DNA from: Prevotella sp. P5-108
Lineage (GTDB): Bacteria; Bacteroidota; Bacteroidia; Bacteroidales; Bacteroidaceae
Assembly: GCF_002251385.1 (NCBI RefSeq)
Contig: NZ_NPJJ01000018.1
Span: 221,851-285,850, forward strand
DNA: 64,000 bases
Reading direction: 5' to 3'
Made by a program: the position numbers and the translations under genes. The notes beneath the pieces were generated by a model. It worked only from the letters and a program-made list of their open reading frames with translations. It made no database searches and was not told the DNA's origin. This document shows positions 1 through 9,047 of this stretch, piece after piece. Every line of letters begins with the position of its first letter. Position 1 is the stretch's first letter.

Positions 1-42
1 CGCAAAAGTAAGAAATTAAATCCAATTTTTTGATGGTTTTGC

Positions 43-73
43 TTTGAATTATAATAAAAATATAGTATTTTTG
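43..73 (+). promoter_or_regulatory. Promoter of the fumarate reductase operon
   Basis: A -33 box TTTG at 43-46 is followed after 19 bases by TATTTTTG at 66-73, a full match to the Bacteroidetes TAnnTTTG -7 element. Transcription should start near base 80, leaving a leader of about 120 bases. The leader holds a short inverted repeat (CTATCATA at 88-95 against TATGATAG at 131-138); I see no recognisable riboswitch in it. Confidence 0.7.
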
Positions 74-203
74 CATCCGCTGAGCCTCTATCATACCTTA
101 TAATAATGTGCGAGCAGTCATTTTAGGGTCTATGATAGTGGCTCCCGGTAGTATTGTCATGATATACATTACTAACAATTAAATAATTAAATTACAATCA
201 TTT

Positions 204-881
204 ATGTGGTTAATCAATTCATCTATTGGTAGAAAGGTAGTGATGTCTGTAACCGGCATTGCGCTTATCCTTTTTCTGACGTTCCATTGCTGTATGAACG
301 TTGTAGCCCTATTTTCGGGTAAAGCCTACAACATGATTTGTGAGTTGCTTGGTGCCAACTGGTATGCCCTCGTGGCTACTCTTGGTCTGGCTGCTCTCGC
401 AGTGTGTCACATCGTGTACGCGTTTATCCTCACCGCACAGAACCGTCGTGCGCGTGGCGCTTCACGCTACGAGGTAACCGTCAAGCCCGAGAAGGTAGAG
501 TGGGCTTCGCAGAACATGCTCGTGCTGGGTATCATCATCCTGCTGGGTCTGCTGCTCCACCTCTTCAACTTCTGGTACAACATGATGTTTGCCGAGCTTA
601 CCGGCATGGCTGTTGGTCATCTGCCCTCTGACGGCTTCGCCTTCATCCAGGACACCTTCAAGAATCCTGTTTATGTAGTGCTGTATCTCGTGTGGCTTGC
701 CGCTCTGTGGTTCCACCTCGCTCACGGTTTCTGGAGTTCTATGCAGACACTCGGCGTAAGTGGCAAGGTATGGTTCAAGCGTTGGCAGTGCATCAGCGTG
801 GTTTACACCAGTCTGCTCATGCTCGCCTTTGTAGTAGTGGTTCTGGCTTTTGCCTTCAATTGTGCCCCCAGCCTCTGCTGA
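204..881 (+). CDS. frdC: Succinate dehydrogenase/fumarate reductase cytochrome b subunit
   Basis: This 225-residue integral membrane protein is the haem b anchor of the quinol:fumarate reductase / succinate dehydrogenase complex (b558 family). It passes electrons between the menaquinone pool and the iron-sulfur subunit in the inner membrane. Five hydrophobic helices can be seen, with histidines inside or beside them (for example HCCMN near residue 28, and WFHLAHGFW near 168), suitable as haem ligands. Length is normal for the family. It is the first gene of a three-gene operon, 49 bases before the flavoprotein gene. In Bacteroidales this complex mainly runs as fumarate reductase, the last step of succinate production; that direction is family knowledge, not visible here. 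The symbol could equally be sdhC. Confidence 0.95.
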   Translation: MWLINSSIGRKVVMSVTGIALILFLTFHCCMNVVALFSGKAYNMICELLGANWYALVATLGLAALAVCHIVYAFILTAQNRRARGASRYEVTVKPEKVEWASQNMLVLGIIILLGLLLHLFNFWYNMMFAELTGMAVGHLPSDGFAFIQDTFKNPVYVVLYLVWLAALWFHLAHGFWSSMQTLGVSGKVWFKRWQCISVVYTSLLMLAFVVVVLAFAFNCAPSLC

Positions 882-930
882 ATCGCCTAAGTAATTAATT
901 CATGTAACAATCGAAAAAGTAATAGTAATT

Positions 931-2913
931 ATGGCTAAGACTTTAAATTCAAGAATACCCGAGGGTCCAGTAGCTGAGAAATGGACCAATTACAAGGCTC
1001 ATCAGCGCCTGGTTAACCCCAAGAACAAACTCAAGCTCGATGTCATCGTCGTAGGTACAGGTCTGGCTGGTGCCAGTGCTGCCGCCTCACTCGGCGAGAT
1101 GGGATTCAACGTGCTCAACTTCTGCATCCAGGACTCTCCCCGTCGTGCTCACTCTATCGCCGCCCAGGGTGGTATCAATGCCGCCAAGAACTATCAGAAC
1201 GACGGCGACTCTGTATATCGCCTTTTCTATGACACCGTAAAGGGTGGTGACTATCGTGCCCGCGAGGCCAACGTCTACCGTCTGGCTGAGGTGTCTAACA
1301 ATATCATCGACCAGTGTGTAGCCCAGGGTGTACCTTTCGCCCGCGAGTATGGTGGTATGCTTGCCAACCGCTCTTTTGGTGGTGCCCAGGTTTCACGTAC
1401 CTTCTATGCCAAGGGTCAGACCGGCCAGCAGCTGCTGCTCGGTGCCTACTCTTCTCTGAGCCGCATGGTTCAGGCTGGCAAGGTGAAGCTCTACACCCGC
1501 TACGAGATGGAGGATGTGGTAATCGTTGACGGCCACGCCCGTGGTATCATCGCCAAGAACCTGGTGAGCGGCGAGCTCGAGCGCTTCTCTGCCAATGCTG
1601 TGGTTATCGCCACCGGTGGTTATGGCAACACCTACTTCCTCTCTACCAATGCCATGGGCTGCAACTGTACAGCTGCTGTACAGTGTTATCGTAAGGGTGC
1701 CTACTTCGCTAACCCCTGCTACGTACAGATACACCCCACCTGTATCCCTGTTCACGGTGACAAGCAGAGCAAACTTACCCTAATGTCTGAGTCGCTGCGT
1801 AACGACGGCCGTATCTGGGTGCCCAAGAAGCTCGAAGACGCCAAGAAGCTGCAGGCTGGCGAGATCAAGGGTTCTGATATACCCGAGGAAGACCGCGACT
1901 ATTACTTGGAGCGTCGCTATCCTGCCTTCGGTAACCTCGTTCCGCGCGACGTGGCCTCACGTGCAGCCAAGGAGCGCTGCGACAAGGGCTATGGCGTTAA
2001 CAACACTGGCCTGGCCGTGTTCCTCGACTTCTCTGAGTCTATCAACCGCCTCGGTATCGACGTTATCCTCCAGCGTTACGGCAACCTCTTCGACATGTAC
2101 GAGGAGATTACAGACGTTAATCCTGGTGAAGTGGCCCGCGAGATTGACGGTGTGAAGTACTACAATCCTATGATGATCTTCCCCGCTATCCACTACACCA
2201 TGGGTGGTATCTGGGTTGACTACGAGCTGCAGACCACAGTTCCCGGCCTCTTTGCCATTGGCGAGTGCAACTTCTCTGACCACGGTGCCAACCGTTTGGG
2301 CGCTTCTGCCCTTATGCAGGGTCTGGCTGACGGTTACTTCGTACTGCCTTACACCATCCAGAACTACCTGGCCAACCAGGATCTCTGGCCCCGTCTCTCT
2401 ACCGACCTGCCCGAGTTTGCTGAAGCTGAGAAAGGCGTTCAGGCTGAGATTGACCGCCTGATGAACATCCATGGCAAGCGTTCTGTCGACTCTATCCACA
2501 AGGAGCTGGGCCACATTATGTGGGAGCATGTGGGCATGGGCCGCACCAAGGAGGGCCTTGAGAAAGGTCTGCAGCTGCTCAAAGGCATCCGCGACGAGTT
2601 CAATACCAACCTCTTCATCCCTGGCACCAAGGAAGGGCTTAACGTCGAGCTCGACAAGGCCATCCATCTGCGCGACTTCATCCTCATGGGCGAGCTTATC
2701 GCCTACGACGCCCTGCACCGCGAGGAGAGCTGCGGCGGTCACTTCCGTGAGGAGTACCAGACTGAGGAAGGTGAGGCCAAGCGCGACGACGAAAACTTCT
2801 TCTATGTAGGCTGCTGGGAATACCAGGGCGACGACACCAAGGCTCCTGAACTCATCAAGGAACCGCTGGAGTATGAGGCAATTAAGGTTCAAACACGTAA
2901 CTATAAGAATTAA
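931..2913 (+). CDS. frdA: Fumarate reductase/succinate dehydrogenase flavoprotein subunit
   Basis: This 660-residue catalytic subunit interconverts fumarate and succinate on the cytoplasmic face of the membrane. The Rossmann motif [17 protein letters not shown] lies near residue 42, and [13 protein letters not shown] near residue 72 contains the histidine that normally binds FAD covalently. [10 protein letters not shown] and [21 protein letters not shown] form the later FAD/active-site region. Length and domain order are those of the Bacteroidetes long-type SdhA/FrdA. It sits five bases before the iron-sulfur gene, so the two are surely co-translated. No frameshift or missing catalytic motif is seen. 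Confidence 0.97.
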   Translation: MAKTLNSRIPEGPVAEKWTNYKAHQRLVNPKNKLKLDVIVVGTGLAGASAAASLGEMGFNVLNFCIQDSPRRAHSIAAQGGINAAKNYQNDGDSVYRLFYDTVKGGDYRAREANVYRLAEVSNNIIDQCVAQGVPFAREYGGMLANRSFGGAQVSRTFYAKGQTGQQLLLGAYSSLSRMVQAGKVKLYTRYEMEDVVIVDGHARGIIAKNLVSGELERFSANAVVIATGGYGNTYFLSTNAMGCNCTAAVQCYRKGAYFANPCYVQIHPTCIPVHGDKQSKLTLMSESLRNDGRIWVPKKLEDAKKLQAGEIKGSDIPEEDRDYYLERRYPAFGNLVPRDVASRAAKERCDKGYGVNNTGLAVFLDFSESINRLGIDVILQRYGNLFDMYEEITDVNPGEVAREIDGVKYYNPMMIFPAIHYTMGGIWVDYELQTTVPGLFAIGECNFSDHGANRLGASALMQGLADGYFVLPYTIQNYLANQDLWPRLSTDLPEFAEAEKGVQAEIDRLMNIHGKRSVDSIHKELGHIMWEHVGMGRTKEGLEKGLQLLKGIRDEFNTNLFIPGTKEGLNVELDKAIHLRDFILMGELIAYDALHREESCGGHFREEYQTEEGEAKRDDENFFYVGCWEYQGDDTKAPELIKEPLEYEAIKVQTRNYKN

Positions 2914-2918
2914 TAATC

Positions 2919-3677
2919 ATGGCTAAGAATATATCATTCACACTTAAGTATTGGAAACAGAACGGCCCCAAAGACAAGGGTCATTTCGATACACACGAGA
3001 TGAAGAACATCCCCGATGATACCTCGTTCCTTGAGATGCTCGACATCCTCAACGAGGAGCTTATCGAGGCTGGTCAGGAGCCTTTCGTTTTCGATCACGA
3101 CTGCCGCGAGGGTATCTGCGGTATGTGCTCACTCTACATTAACGGTGTGCCCCACGGCAAGACCGAGCGTGGCGCTACCACCTGTCAGCTCTACATGCGC
3201 CGCTTCAACGATGGCGATGTCATCACCGTAGAGCCCTGGCGCTCGGCCGGTTTCCCTGTTATCAAGGACTGTATGGTAGACCGTGGTGCCTTTGACAAGA
3301 TTATCCAGGCTGGTGGCTACACCTCTGTCCGCACAGGTCAGGCTCAGGATGCCAACGCCATCCTTATCTCTAAGGAGGCTGCCGACGAGGCCATGGACTG
3401 CGCTACCTGTATCGGCTGCGGTGCCTGTGTGGCTGCCTGCAAGAACGGCTCGGCCATGCTCTTCGTCAGCTCTAAGGTAAGTCAGCTCGCACTGCTGCCC
3501 CAGGGCCGTCCGGAGGCTGCCAAGCGTGCCAAGGCCATGATAGCCAAGATGGATGAACTCGGATTTGGTAACTGTACCAACACCCGCGCCTGCGAGGCCG
3601 TGTGTCCTAAGAACGAGACTATCGCTAACATAGCTCGCCTTAACCGCGAGTTTATCAGCGCCAAGCTCAGCGACTAA
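2919..3677 (+). CDS. frdB: Fumarate reductase/succinate dehydrogenase iron-sulfur subunit
   Basis: This 252-residue electron-transfer subunit links the flavoprotein to the membrane anchor. An N-terminal ferredoxin-like domain carries the 2Fe-2S ligands in CREGICGMC and a later TTC. The C-terminal domain carries [14 protein letters not shown] and CEAVCPKNE, the ligands for the 4Fe-4S and 3Fe-4S centres. It ends the operon and is followed 24 bases later by a strong terminator. Length is normal. Confidence 0.97.
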   Translation: MAKNISFTLKYWKQNGPKDKGHFDTHEMKNIPDDTSFLEMLDILNEELIEAGQEPFVFDHDCREGICGMCSLYINGVPHGKTERGATTCQLYMRRFNDGDVITVEPWRSAGFPVIKDCMVDRGAFDKIIQAGGYTSVRTGQAQDANAILISKEAADEAMDCATCIGCGACVAACKNGSAMLFVSSKVSQLALLPQGRPEAAKRAKAMIAKMDELGFGNCTNTRACEAVCPKNETIANIARLNREFISAKLSD

Positions 3678-3701
3678 CACGTCGCCACAGCATACAGCTA
3701 A

Positions 3702-3750
3702 AGAGCCCTGCAAGCACCCTCACCGGGTAGCCTTGCAGGGCTCTTTTTTA
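3702..3750 (+). terminator. Rho-independent terminator of the frd operon
   Basis: A perfect 13-bp stem (AGAGCCCTGCAAG at 3702-3714 with its complement at 3732-3744) encloses a 17-base loop and is followed by TTTTTA. It lies just after the iron-sulfur gene and marks the operon end. Confidence 0.9.
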
Positions 3751-3884
3751 GTCTGTCGTCATCGCGGGTTTAGCAGTGGTCTCCCTCGTCCGCCCCCTTA
3801 TAACTTGCTTTCTGCATAAGGCTTTTCCATGATTTATAACTGCCACTGTTTTAGTTGGTTATAAATCTCTCTCTTCATACAGGT

Positions 3885-3970
3885 ACACTTTTATGAGGGA
3901 ATAATTGCTGCAAATATACACTTTTATGAGGGAATAATCAAGTCCTCGGTACACTTTTATGAGGGAATGA
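3885..3970 (+). repeat. Three-unit 33-bp tandem repeat
   Basis: The 18-base block ACACTTTTATGAGGGAAT starts at 3885, 3918 and 3951, exactly 33 bases apart, with unrelated bases filling the rest of each unit. Only the block is conserved, which looks more like spaced binding sites or a short iteron-like array than a simple duplication. No function can be assigned. Confidence 0.75.
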
Positions 3971-4324
3971 TGGCTCCCGTCACCTTCGGATCCCTTGTCC
4001 GTGGCCCCGCCATGTCCTCTCTGTCCAGGCCCTTATCCCCCTCCGCCCCCCTTATTCTCCGCAAAAATGGGGTGAATATGCGGAGAATAGCGCAGATAAT
4101 CGTCGCAAAACTTGCGCGGGCTGCCGAAGAGTAGAGCTTTACTCCCGTGCTCGTCCGAGTGGTAATTGTCCTTATCCTGATACGCATAGGTGTATTAATA
4201 GCCGTTACCGGATGAAAAGTAAAAAGGTAAAAAGGTAAAAGGGTAAAAAGCGCTGGACAGGTTACTTCCCTAATGTTAGGGATAGTAATCATACTAATCG
4301 TAGAAACCGACCTTTACGTTTCCC

Positions 4325-4359
4325 GGAGCCGTCATTAGCGAGCTGGGAGCCGTCATTAG
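4325..4359 (+). repeat. Left arm of a 35-bp inverted repeat (partner at 7505-7540)
   Basis: GGAGCCGTCATTAGCGAGCT... at 4325-4359 is the near-perfect reverse complement of 7505-7540. The arm itself contains two direct copies of GGAGCCGTCATTAG. The pair brackets the secreted-protein gene, its small downstream gene and their terminator. It may be the edge of an old mobile unit or a dispersed intergenic repeat family. Confidence 0.7.
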
Positions 4360-4559
4360 AAACGTGGAGACCGGTCTTTTCATTTTCCGTGGTTCCTGCC
4401 TTGGCAGCGCTTGCCATTTTTGCATCCCTCTTGGGGGCTTGGGGCCATTTATCTTTTTGTTTTTCTTTGAAGTTGGGCGTTAGTTGGTTGGTCGGAGCCG
4501 TCTCAAGGTCTGCTTTTAGTGTTATTTAACTATCGTTGCGTGCAGTTTTAACATTTATA

Positions 4560-4592
4560 TTGCTTTTTTGTAACATTACCGCTGTAATTTTG
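4560..4592 (+). promoter_or_regulatory. Promoter upstream of the secreted Ig-like protein
   Basis: TTGC at 4560-4563 and TAATTTTG at 4585-4592 are separated by 21 bases and fit the Bacteroidetes consensus. Transcription would begin near 4599, giving a leader of about 200 bases before the start codon at 4808. Confidence 0.5.
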
Positions 4593-4807
4593 CAAATGAA
4601 GTCTAAAATATTTGAAGTAACGACCATCGCTTTGTCCATCGCAGTATGCTTGTGGGTTCGTGGTGCTCATCATCTTCTTACCCCGTCAACCAACTATGGC
4701 CCTGAGGACGGTCATCGCCCCACCGCCTATTAACCATATAGTGCTAACATATATATCGCAAACTCTAATAAACATCTGGAATTATAAACTATTAAATAAT
4801 TAATTTT

Positions 4808-6769
4808 ATGACAAAACATTTACGATTATTAATGCTGGCTCTCCTTGCAATAATTTGTACGGGGGGGGTAAAGGCAGCTGTAGGTGATACCTACAAGTTA
4901 GTTACACCTACCGATGAACTTAAAGCTGGTGATGTGATAGTAATAGGATGTAAACAGTATGCTAAAGCTATGGGTGCTCAAAAAACAAACAATCGAGCTG
5001 CAGTTGACATTACTATTACTAATGGCGTCTTCTCTTTTGTAGATGGTATTGAAGAACTTACTTTGAAGAAAGTAAATGAGAAATGGCAACTTGTTACTTC
5101 TGATGGAAAATATCTTTATCAACCTGACAAAAACAAGCTACAGTCAACTGATGATGCTTCTAACACAAATACCCAAGCCTCTATCTCGTTTACGTCTGTT
5201 GGAAATTCTACAATTTGTTTTGGTAAATTTACTTCGTTCATCAAACTGAATATAAACCCATACTGTTTCTCTTGTTATGCTTCCTCTACTAGTAACACAT
5301 ATATTGTACAAATCTACAAGAAACAAGATTCTGGTAAGACAGCTACTACTATTGCTTTTGCTGAAGGGATAGAGAACGCTACAGTTACCGTGAAAGACGG
5401 TGAGACTTTTAAGGGCTATACAGCTACATGTACTACCGAGGGAGCTAAAGGTGACATCAAATATAGTAGCAGCAATACAGATGTGGCTACCGTAGACAAA
5501 AGCACCGGTGCTGTAACCATGGGTAGCAAATATGGGAAGACAGTTATCACTGCTCAGTTTATCGGAACAGGCGGTTATGCCAACTCTAACAAGATTAGCT
5601 ATACTATAGAACATAAAGGTGCCTATGCTTTCTATGAGTCGTTTGATAAATGTGATGGAAAAGCTGGATGGTCAGGTGGTGCTGCTGCTGCAGGTGCATG
5701 GGACCAAGATAAATTAGATAATGCTTGGACTAGAAATGGAACAGTACTCTTGGGTGATGGCTGCATCAGAATAGGAAAGAATGCATCATCTGTCTCCACA
5801 CCTACCATCAAGGTGGCTGGAAAGGCTAAATTAACGTTTAAAGCAGGTGCTTGGCAAGGAGATAATACCAAAGTTAAAATTGAAATTTCAGAAGGAACAT
5901 TAACTTATGGTGATAACACACCTGCTAAATCGGTTACGATATCTCCAACTCAAGGAAAATGGGATGATTATGAGATGATAATTACAGGTGCTACTTCTTT
6001 TACATTGACATTTAGTAATTCCACGAAAAGTTATCGTTTCTTCCTTGATGAGGTGATGGTTAAGGAGATAGCTGCTGCTGATGTTACACTTGATGAGGAA
6101 AGGGATAATGTTGTAGAGGCAGCAGAAAATGCTAATGTAACCTTGAAGCGTACCCTCTATGCAGATGGAGGATGGAATACCCTTTGCCTGCCGTTCTCTC
6201 TTACCGATGAACAGACCAAAGCTGCGTTTGGCGATGATGTGGAGCTGCGTACATTAGAGTCTGTCAGTGGCAACACTTTGACCTTTGCCAAAGCTACGGG
6301 TATAACAGCAGGTGTGCCTTGTCTTATAAAGGTTAGCAAAGTAGCCAAGGATAACACCTATACATTCACAGGTGTATCAGTCAAGGCTATTAAAGCAGAT
6401 GCCAAAAAATATGTTATGGATGAAAGTCGTACATTTGTAGGCATTTATGCCCCTATGGATGTAGCAACGAAGTTTGAGAAAGATGGAAATGCGCTTTTCC
6501 TTGGCGAGGCCAACAAGTTCTACAAGGCTAAGGCTGGTACTACGATGAATGCTTTCCGTGCTTTCTTCCTTGTCCCTGCAAGCACCGATACCCAGGCGCT
6601 TAGGGCTGTTATTGACGGAACCACTACGGGTATAGACGACCTGAATATAGACACGGTCAAGGCCGATGGCCGCGTGTATAACCTGAATGGGCAGTGTGTA
6701 GGCTATAGCCTTGAGGGCCTCAAGGCTGGTATATATATCCAGAATGGTAAGAAGGTAATTAAGAAATAA
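4808..6769 (+). CDS. Secreted Ig-like/adhesin-type protein with Prevotella C-terminal tail
   Basis: A 653-residue exported protein of unknown substrate. Residues 1-23 form a signal peptide. Residues of about 175-270 resemble a bacterial Ig-like (BIG2) domain (a KYSSSNTDVATVDKSTG stretch is typical), and about 275-425 resemble a jelly-roll/cleaved-adhesin module beginning YESFD. The last residues (RVYNLNGQCVGYSLEGLKAG then IYIQNGKKVIKK) are the tail seen on many Prevotella surface proteins, similar to type IX secretion targeting tails. Base composition is A+T-richer than its neighbours. Eight G in a row (4861-4868) lie inside the signal-peptide codons and could slip. A cell-surface or secreted binding role is inferred only. 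Confidence 0.7.
   Translation: MTKHLRLLMLALLAIICTGGVKAAVGDTYKLVTPTDELKAGDVIVIGCKQYAKAMGAQKTNNRAAVDITITNGVFSFVDGIEELTLKKVNEKWQLVTSDGKYLYQPDKNKLQSTDDASNTNTQASISFTSVGNSTICFGKFTSFIKLNINPYCFSCYASSTSNTYIVQIYKKQDSGKTATTIAFAEGIENATVTVKDGETFKGYTATCTTEGAKGDIKYSSSNTDVATVDKSTGAVTMGSKYGKTVITAQFIGTGGYANSNKISYTIEHKGAYAFYESFDKCDGKAGWSGGAAAAGAWDQDKLDNAWTRNGTVLLGDGCIRIGKNASSVSTPTIKVAGKAKLTFKAGAWQGDNTKVKIEISEGTLTYGDNTPAKSVTISPTQGKWDDYEMIITGATSFTLTFSNSTKSYRFFLDEVMVKEIAAADVTLDEERDNVVEAAENANVTLKRTLYADGGWNTLCLPFSLTDEQTKAAFGDDVELRTLESVSGNTLTFAKATGITAGVPCLIKVSKVAKDNTYTFTGVSVKAIKADAKKYVMDESRTFVGIYAPMDVATKFEKDGNALFLGEANKFYKAKAGTTMNAFRAFFLVPASTDTQALRAVIDGTTTGIDDLNIDTVKADGRVYNLNGQCVGYSLEGLKAGIYIQNGKKVIKK
4861..4868 (+). 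repeat. G8 homopolymer inside a signal-peptide coding region
   Basis: Eight consecutive G residues encode the last part of the signal peptide (Thr-Gly-Gly-Val). Gain or loss of one G would shift frame at about codon 20 and switch the protein off. This is the usual layout of a phase-variable contingency tract, although eight is short. Confidence 0.6.
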
Positions 6770-6793
6770 CATAATCTAAAAGATATTACGACT

Positions 6794-6994
6794 ATGAACA
6801 AGAAATCATATATCACCCCACAGACTGAGCAAATAATAATAGCAAATGATGCCATCCTGGCTGGTTCTCTCTCTGGTAATGGCATGTCGGGTACTTATGG
6901 TGATGAACCCGAAGCAGACCAGGGCTATGCCCGTGCTCCCCGTTTCAACCAGTGGGAAGACATTGACGAGACCAACGGGTACGCGGAAAAGTAA
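6794..6994 (+). CDS. Small conserved-type peptide following the secreted protein
   Basis: A 66-residue protein starting MNKKSYITPQTEQIIIAND and continuing AILAGSLSGNGMSG, then an acidic end. Short proteins with an N-terminal (K)YITP.T/IE... start and a later LAGS motif are common in Prevotella and Bacteroides and often lie beside surface-protein genes; their job is unknown to me. It starts 24 bases after the secreted-protein stop and is followed by a terminator, so it is probably the second gene of that transcript. No signal peptide or membrane helix is evident. Confidence 0.6.
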   Translation: MNKKSYITPQTEQIIIANDAILAGSLSGNGMSGTYGDEPEADQGYARAPRFNQWEDIDETNGYAEK

Positions 6995-7043
6995 ATATAA
7001 GGTAACGTGAGCTACCCTTAGTGGGTGCCCCGATATATGGCAG

Positions 7044-7093
7044 ACGCGCTGTAAGGTGTGGGAGTGGTTCCCAGCCTTGCAGCGCGTTTTTTA
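7044..7093 (+). terminator. Terminator after the secreted protein and small peptide genes
   Basis: ACGCGCTGTAAGG at 7044 onward pairs, with a few mismatches in the upper stem, with CCTTGCAGCGCGT and is followed by TTTTTTAT. It closes the two-gene transcript. Confidence 0.8.
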
Positions 7094-7752
7094 TAGGAAA
7101 CAGCCCTAACCGTTCCGATGGGGGAGTGCTGTTTTAGTTTTGGGGCGATAGCTCCCACAGGGCTGTATCTCCATAAAAATATGGAAATTGCTTGTTTTAT
7201 TGCTAAATAAAAATTAACTTTGCGACCCGTGTGGGCAACGTGCAAGCCTGTGTGGCCAGCGCGTGCTGGTTGCGGAGGCATCCCCGTCACATCCGAAGTT
7301 CCCGCAAATATTCCCGCAACCATCGTGAGAAATACAAAGACCGACCTCCACGAAGCAAAGTAAAAAGATAAAATGGTGAAAAAGGACTTTGAAAAGTAAA
7401 AAAGTAAAAAGGTAGAAAAGTAAAAAGGGTGGTCTGCTTGCTGATGCCGGCTGCCTGCACGCCCGTGGTAGCTATGGGAGAAGAAAAGACCGACCTTTGG
7501 CCGTCTCATGACGGCTCCCAGCTCGCTAAAGACGGCTCCCAGAATAGAAACGAGCGGTCTTTCGTAAATTGCGAGGACTTCTATGACCGCGAAAGTAGCT
7601 GATTTCTCCTTTGGAGGACTTAGTGGACTTTAGGATGGTATCTGTCTCTGTGCTTTTTGCCATCTTGCTTTTTGCTTTTTTACTTTTAGGGGGCTTTCAG
7701 GCTGTCTTTCGGCCGCGCGGTGATGGTGGCTACGGCCCTACGAATGACTATG
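7094..7752. other. Intergenic region with repeats related to 4.2-4.4 kb
   Basis: About 660 bases with no supportable gene. It contains GTAAAAAG-type units (about 7382-7428), two AGACCGACCT blocks (near 7338 and 7487), and the right arm of the 35-bp inverted repeat. I see no RNA gene in it. Confidence 0.5.
7505..7540 (-). repeat. Right arm of the 35-bp inverted repeat
   Basis: This segment, containing ATGACGGCTCCCAGCTCGCT, is the reverse complement of 4325-4359 apart from about two bases. Like its partner it contains an internal direct duplication (GACGGCTCCCAG twice). Confidence 0.7.
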
Positions 7753-8985
7753 ATGAAGAACGAAGATACAATACGGTTTGTGCGCGAGCACGCCTCAGAC
7801 GATGTGCGGGCCTTAGCCCTTATGGGCGACCGCCAGGGCACGGTAGACATGCCCTGGGCGCTTAACCAGATACGCGGCCGGCAGACGGCGATGAAGAAAC
7901 TGCCCACGCTGGCCATGACGGAGGGTATAGTGTATCCTCCCCACCTGTCTATGGAGCAGTGCTCGAGCGAGCAGACGGCCGCGTGGAAGGCCGCGGTGTG
8001 CGCCTCGGGCGACCATGAGTCCATGGCAGACCTCACGGGCGGCTTTGGCATAGACTTCATGGCCATCTCTAAGGGTTATGCCCATGCCACCTACGTAGAG
8101 GCCAACAGCGAGCTGTGCGACACCGTGCGCCACAACCTGGGCGTGCTGCACCGCAGCGCTAACGTGGTGTGTGCCGATGCCACCAACTATCTGCACACCA
8201 TGGGCCACGTGTCGCTGATATACATAGACCCAGCCCGGCGCAGCCAGAGTGGTGCGCGCACCTATGCCATAGCCGATTGCAGTCCCGACGTGACGGCGCT
8301 GTGCGATGAGTTGTTGGCCAAGGCCGACAGGGTACTCGTCAAGCTGTCGCCCATGCTCGACTGGCACGAGGCCGTGCGCCAGCTCCGTGGCGTGCGCGAG
8401 GTACACATCGTGTCGGTCGACAATGAGTGCAAGGAGCTGTTGCTCCTGCTGTCGGGCCAGTCGAGTGCTGAGGCTGAGGCCCAACCGATGCCCCCAGGCC
8501 AGGCGGCCCCCTTGGTGCGATGTGTAGACTTCACGACGCGGAGCGCGGAGCCCCTGGTCGAAACTTTCAGCGCCGCTGAGGCCACTGAGTCCCCCGCTAT
8601 CCTGACCGGTGCCGTCGCCCCTGGTGCCTACCTCTACGAACCCTCTGCTTCGGTGATGAAGGGCGGATGCTTTGGCCCCCTCTGCCGCCGCTATGGCCTG
8701 CGGATGGTGGCCCCTAACTCGCACCTGTTCGTGGGCGACGCCCCCGGCGATTTCCGCTCGGGCCGCTGTTTCCGCGTCGTGGCCGTCAGCACCCTCAACC
8801 GCAAGCAGCAGCGCCGCGCCCTTGGCGGCATAGAACGTGCCAACGTCTCCGTGCGCAATTTTCCCCTGTCGGCCGACCAGCTCCGCCGTCGCCTCGGCCT
8901 GCGCGATGGTGGCCCCGTATATATCTTTGGCACAACCCTTTCGGACGGAGGTCACGTAGTGCTTATCTGTGAAAAAATCCGCTGA
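7753..8985 (+). CDS. Class I SAM-dependent methyltransferase with THUMP-like C-terminal domain
   Basis: A cytoplasmic protein of about 410 residues in the Bacteroidetes THUMP-like methyltransferase family, which probably acts on RNA. The SAM-binding Rossmann region contains MADLTGGFGIDFMAISKGY (motif I) and YVEANSELC, and IYIDPARRSQSG is the DPAR-type catalytic loop. The last third (from about VLTGAVAPG) matches the THUMP-like domain. Several ATG codons lie together; I chose the one giving MKNEDTIRFV at 7753, since the upstream extension from 7720 is low-complexity. The substrate is not known. Confidence 0.8.
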   Translation: MKNEDTIRFVREHASDDVRALALMGDRQGTVDMPWALNQIRGRQTAMKKLPTLAMTEGIVYPPHLSMEQCSSEQTAAWKAAVCASGDHESMADLTGGFGIDFMAISKGYAHATYVEANSELCDTVRHNLGVLHRSANVVCADATNYLHTMGHVSLIYIDPARRSQSGARTYAIADCSPDVTALCDELLAKADRVLVKLSPMLDWHEAVRQLRGVREVHIVSVDNECKELLLLLSGQSSAEAEAQPMPPGQAAPLVRCVDFTTRSAEPLVETFSAAEATESPAILTGAVAPGAYLYEPSASVMKGGCFGPLCRRYGLRMVAPNSHLFVGDAPGDFRSGRCFRVVAVSTLNRKQQRRALGGIERANVSVRNFPLSADQLRRRLGLRDGGPVYIFGTTLSDGGHVVLICEKIR

Positions 8986-9013
8986 TTTCTGCCGTTGTCT
9001 CCGTTTTATTTGC

Positions 9014-9021
9014 TATTTTTG
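9014..9021 (+). promoter_or_regulatory. Promoter -7 element for the acetyltransferase-type gene
   Basis: TATTTTTG at 9014-9021 is a full TAnnTTTG match, 26 bases before the start codon at 9048. No well-spaced TTTG -33 box is present; a TTGT at 8995 is closer than usual. Confidence 0.5.
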
Positions 9022-9047
9022 CACTCTTAAAGAGTTTTTTTGTTAAT

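Larger units (their letters stand above)
3757..4807. other. Long intergenic region with repeats, no convincing gene
   Basis: About 1.05 kb without a supportable coding region. It holds a three-unit 33-bp tandem repeat (3885-3970), an array of GTAAAAAG-type units (about 4217-4250), one arm of a 35-bp inverted repeat (4325-4359), and a promoter at 4560-4592. Both this stretch and the one after 7094 share the same repeat vocabulary, so they look like related non-coding flanks. Confidence 0.6.

Noticed and set aside
4536..4733. Small hydrophobic open frame (65 codons; inner ATG at 4596)
   Set aside because: The -7 box ends at 4592, so transcription would begin at or after the inner ATG; no further in-frame ATG exists.
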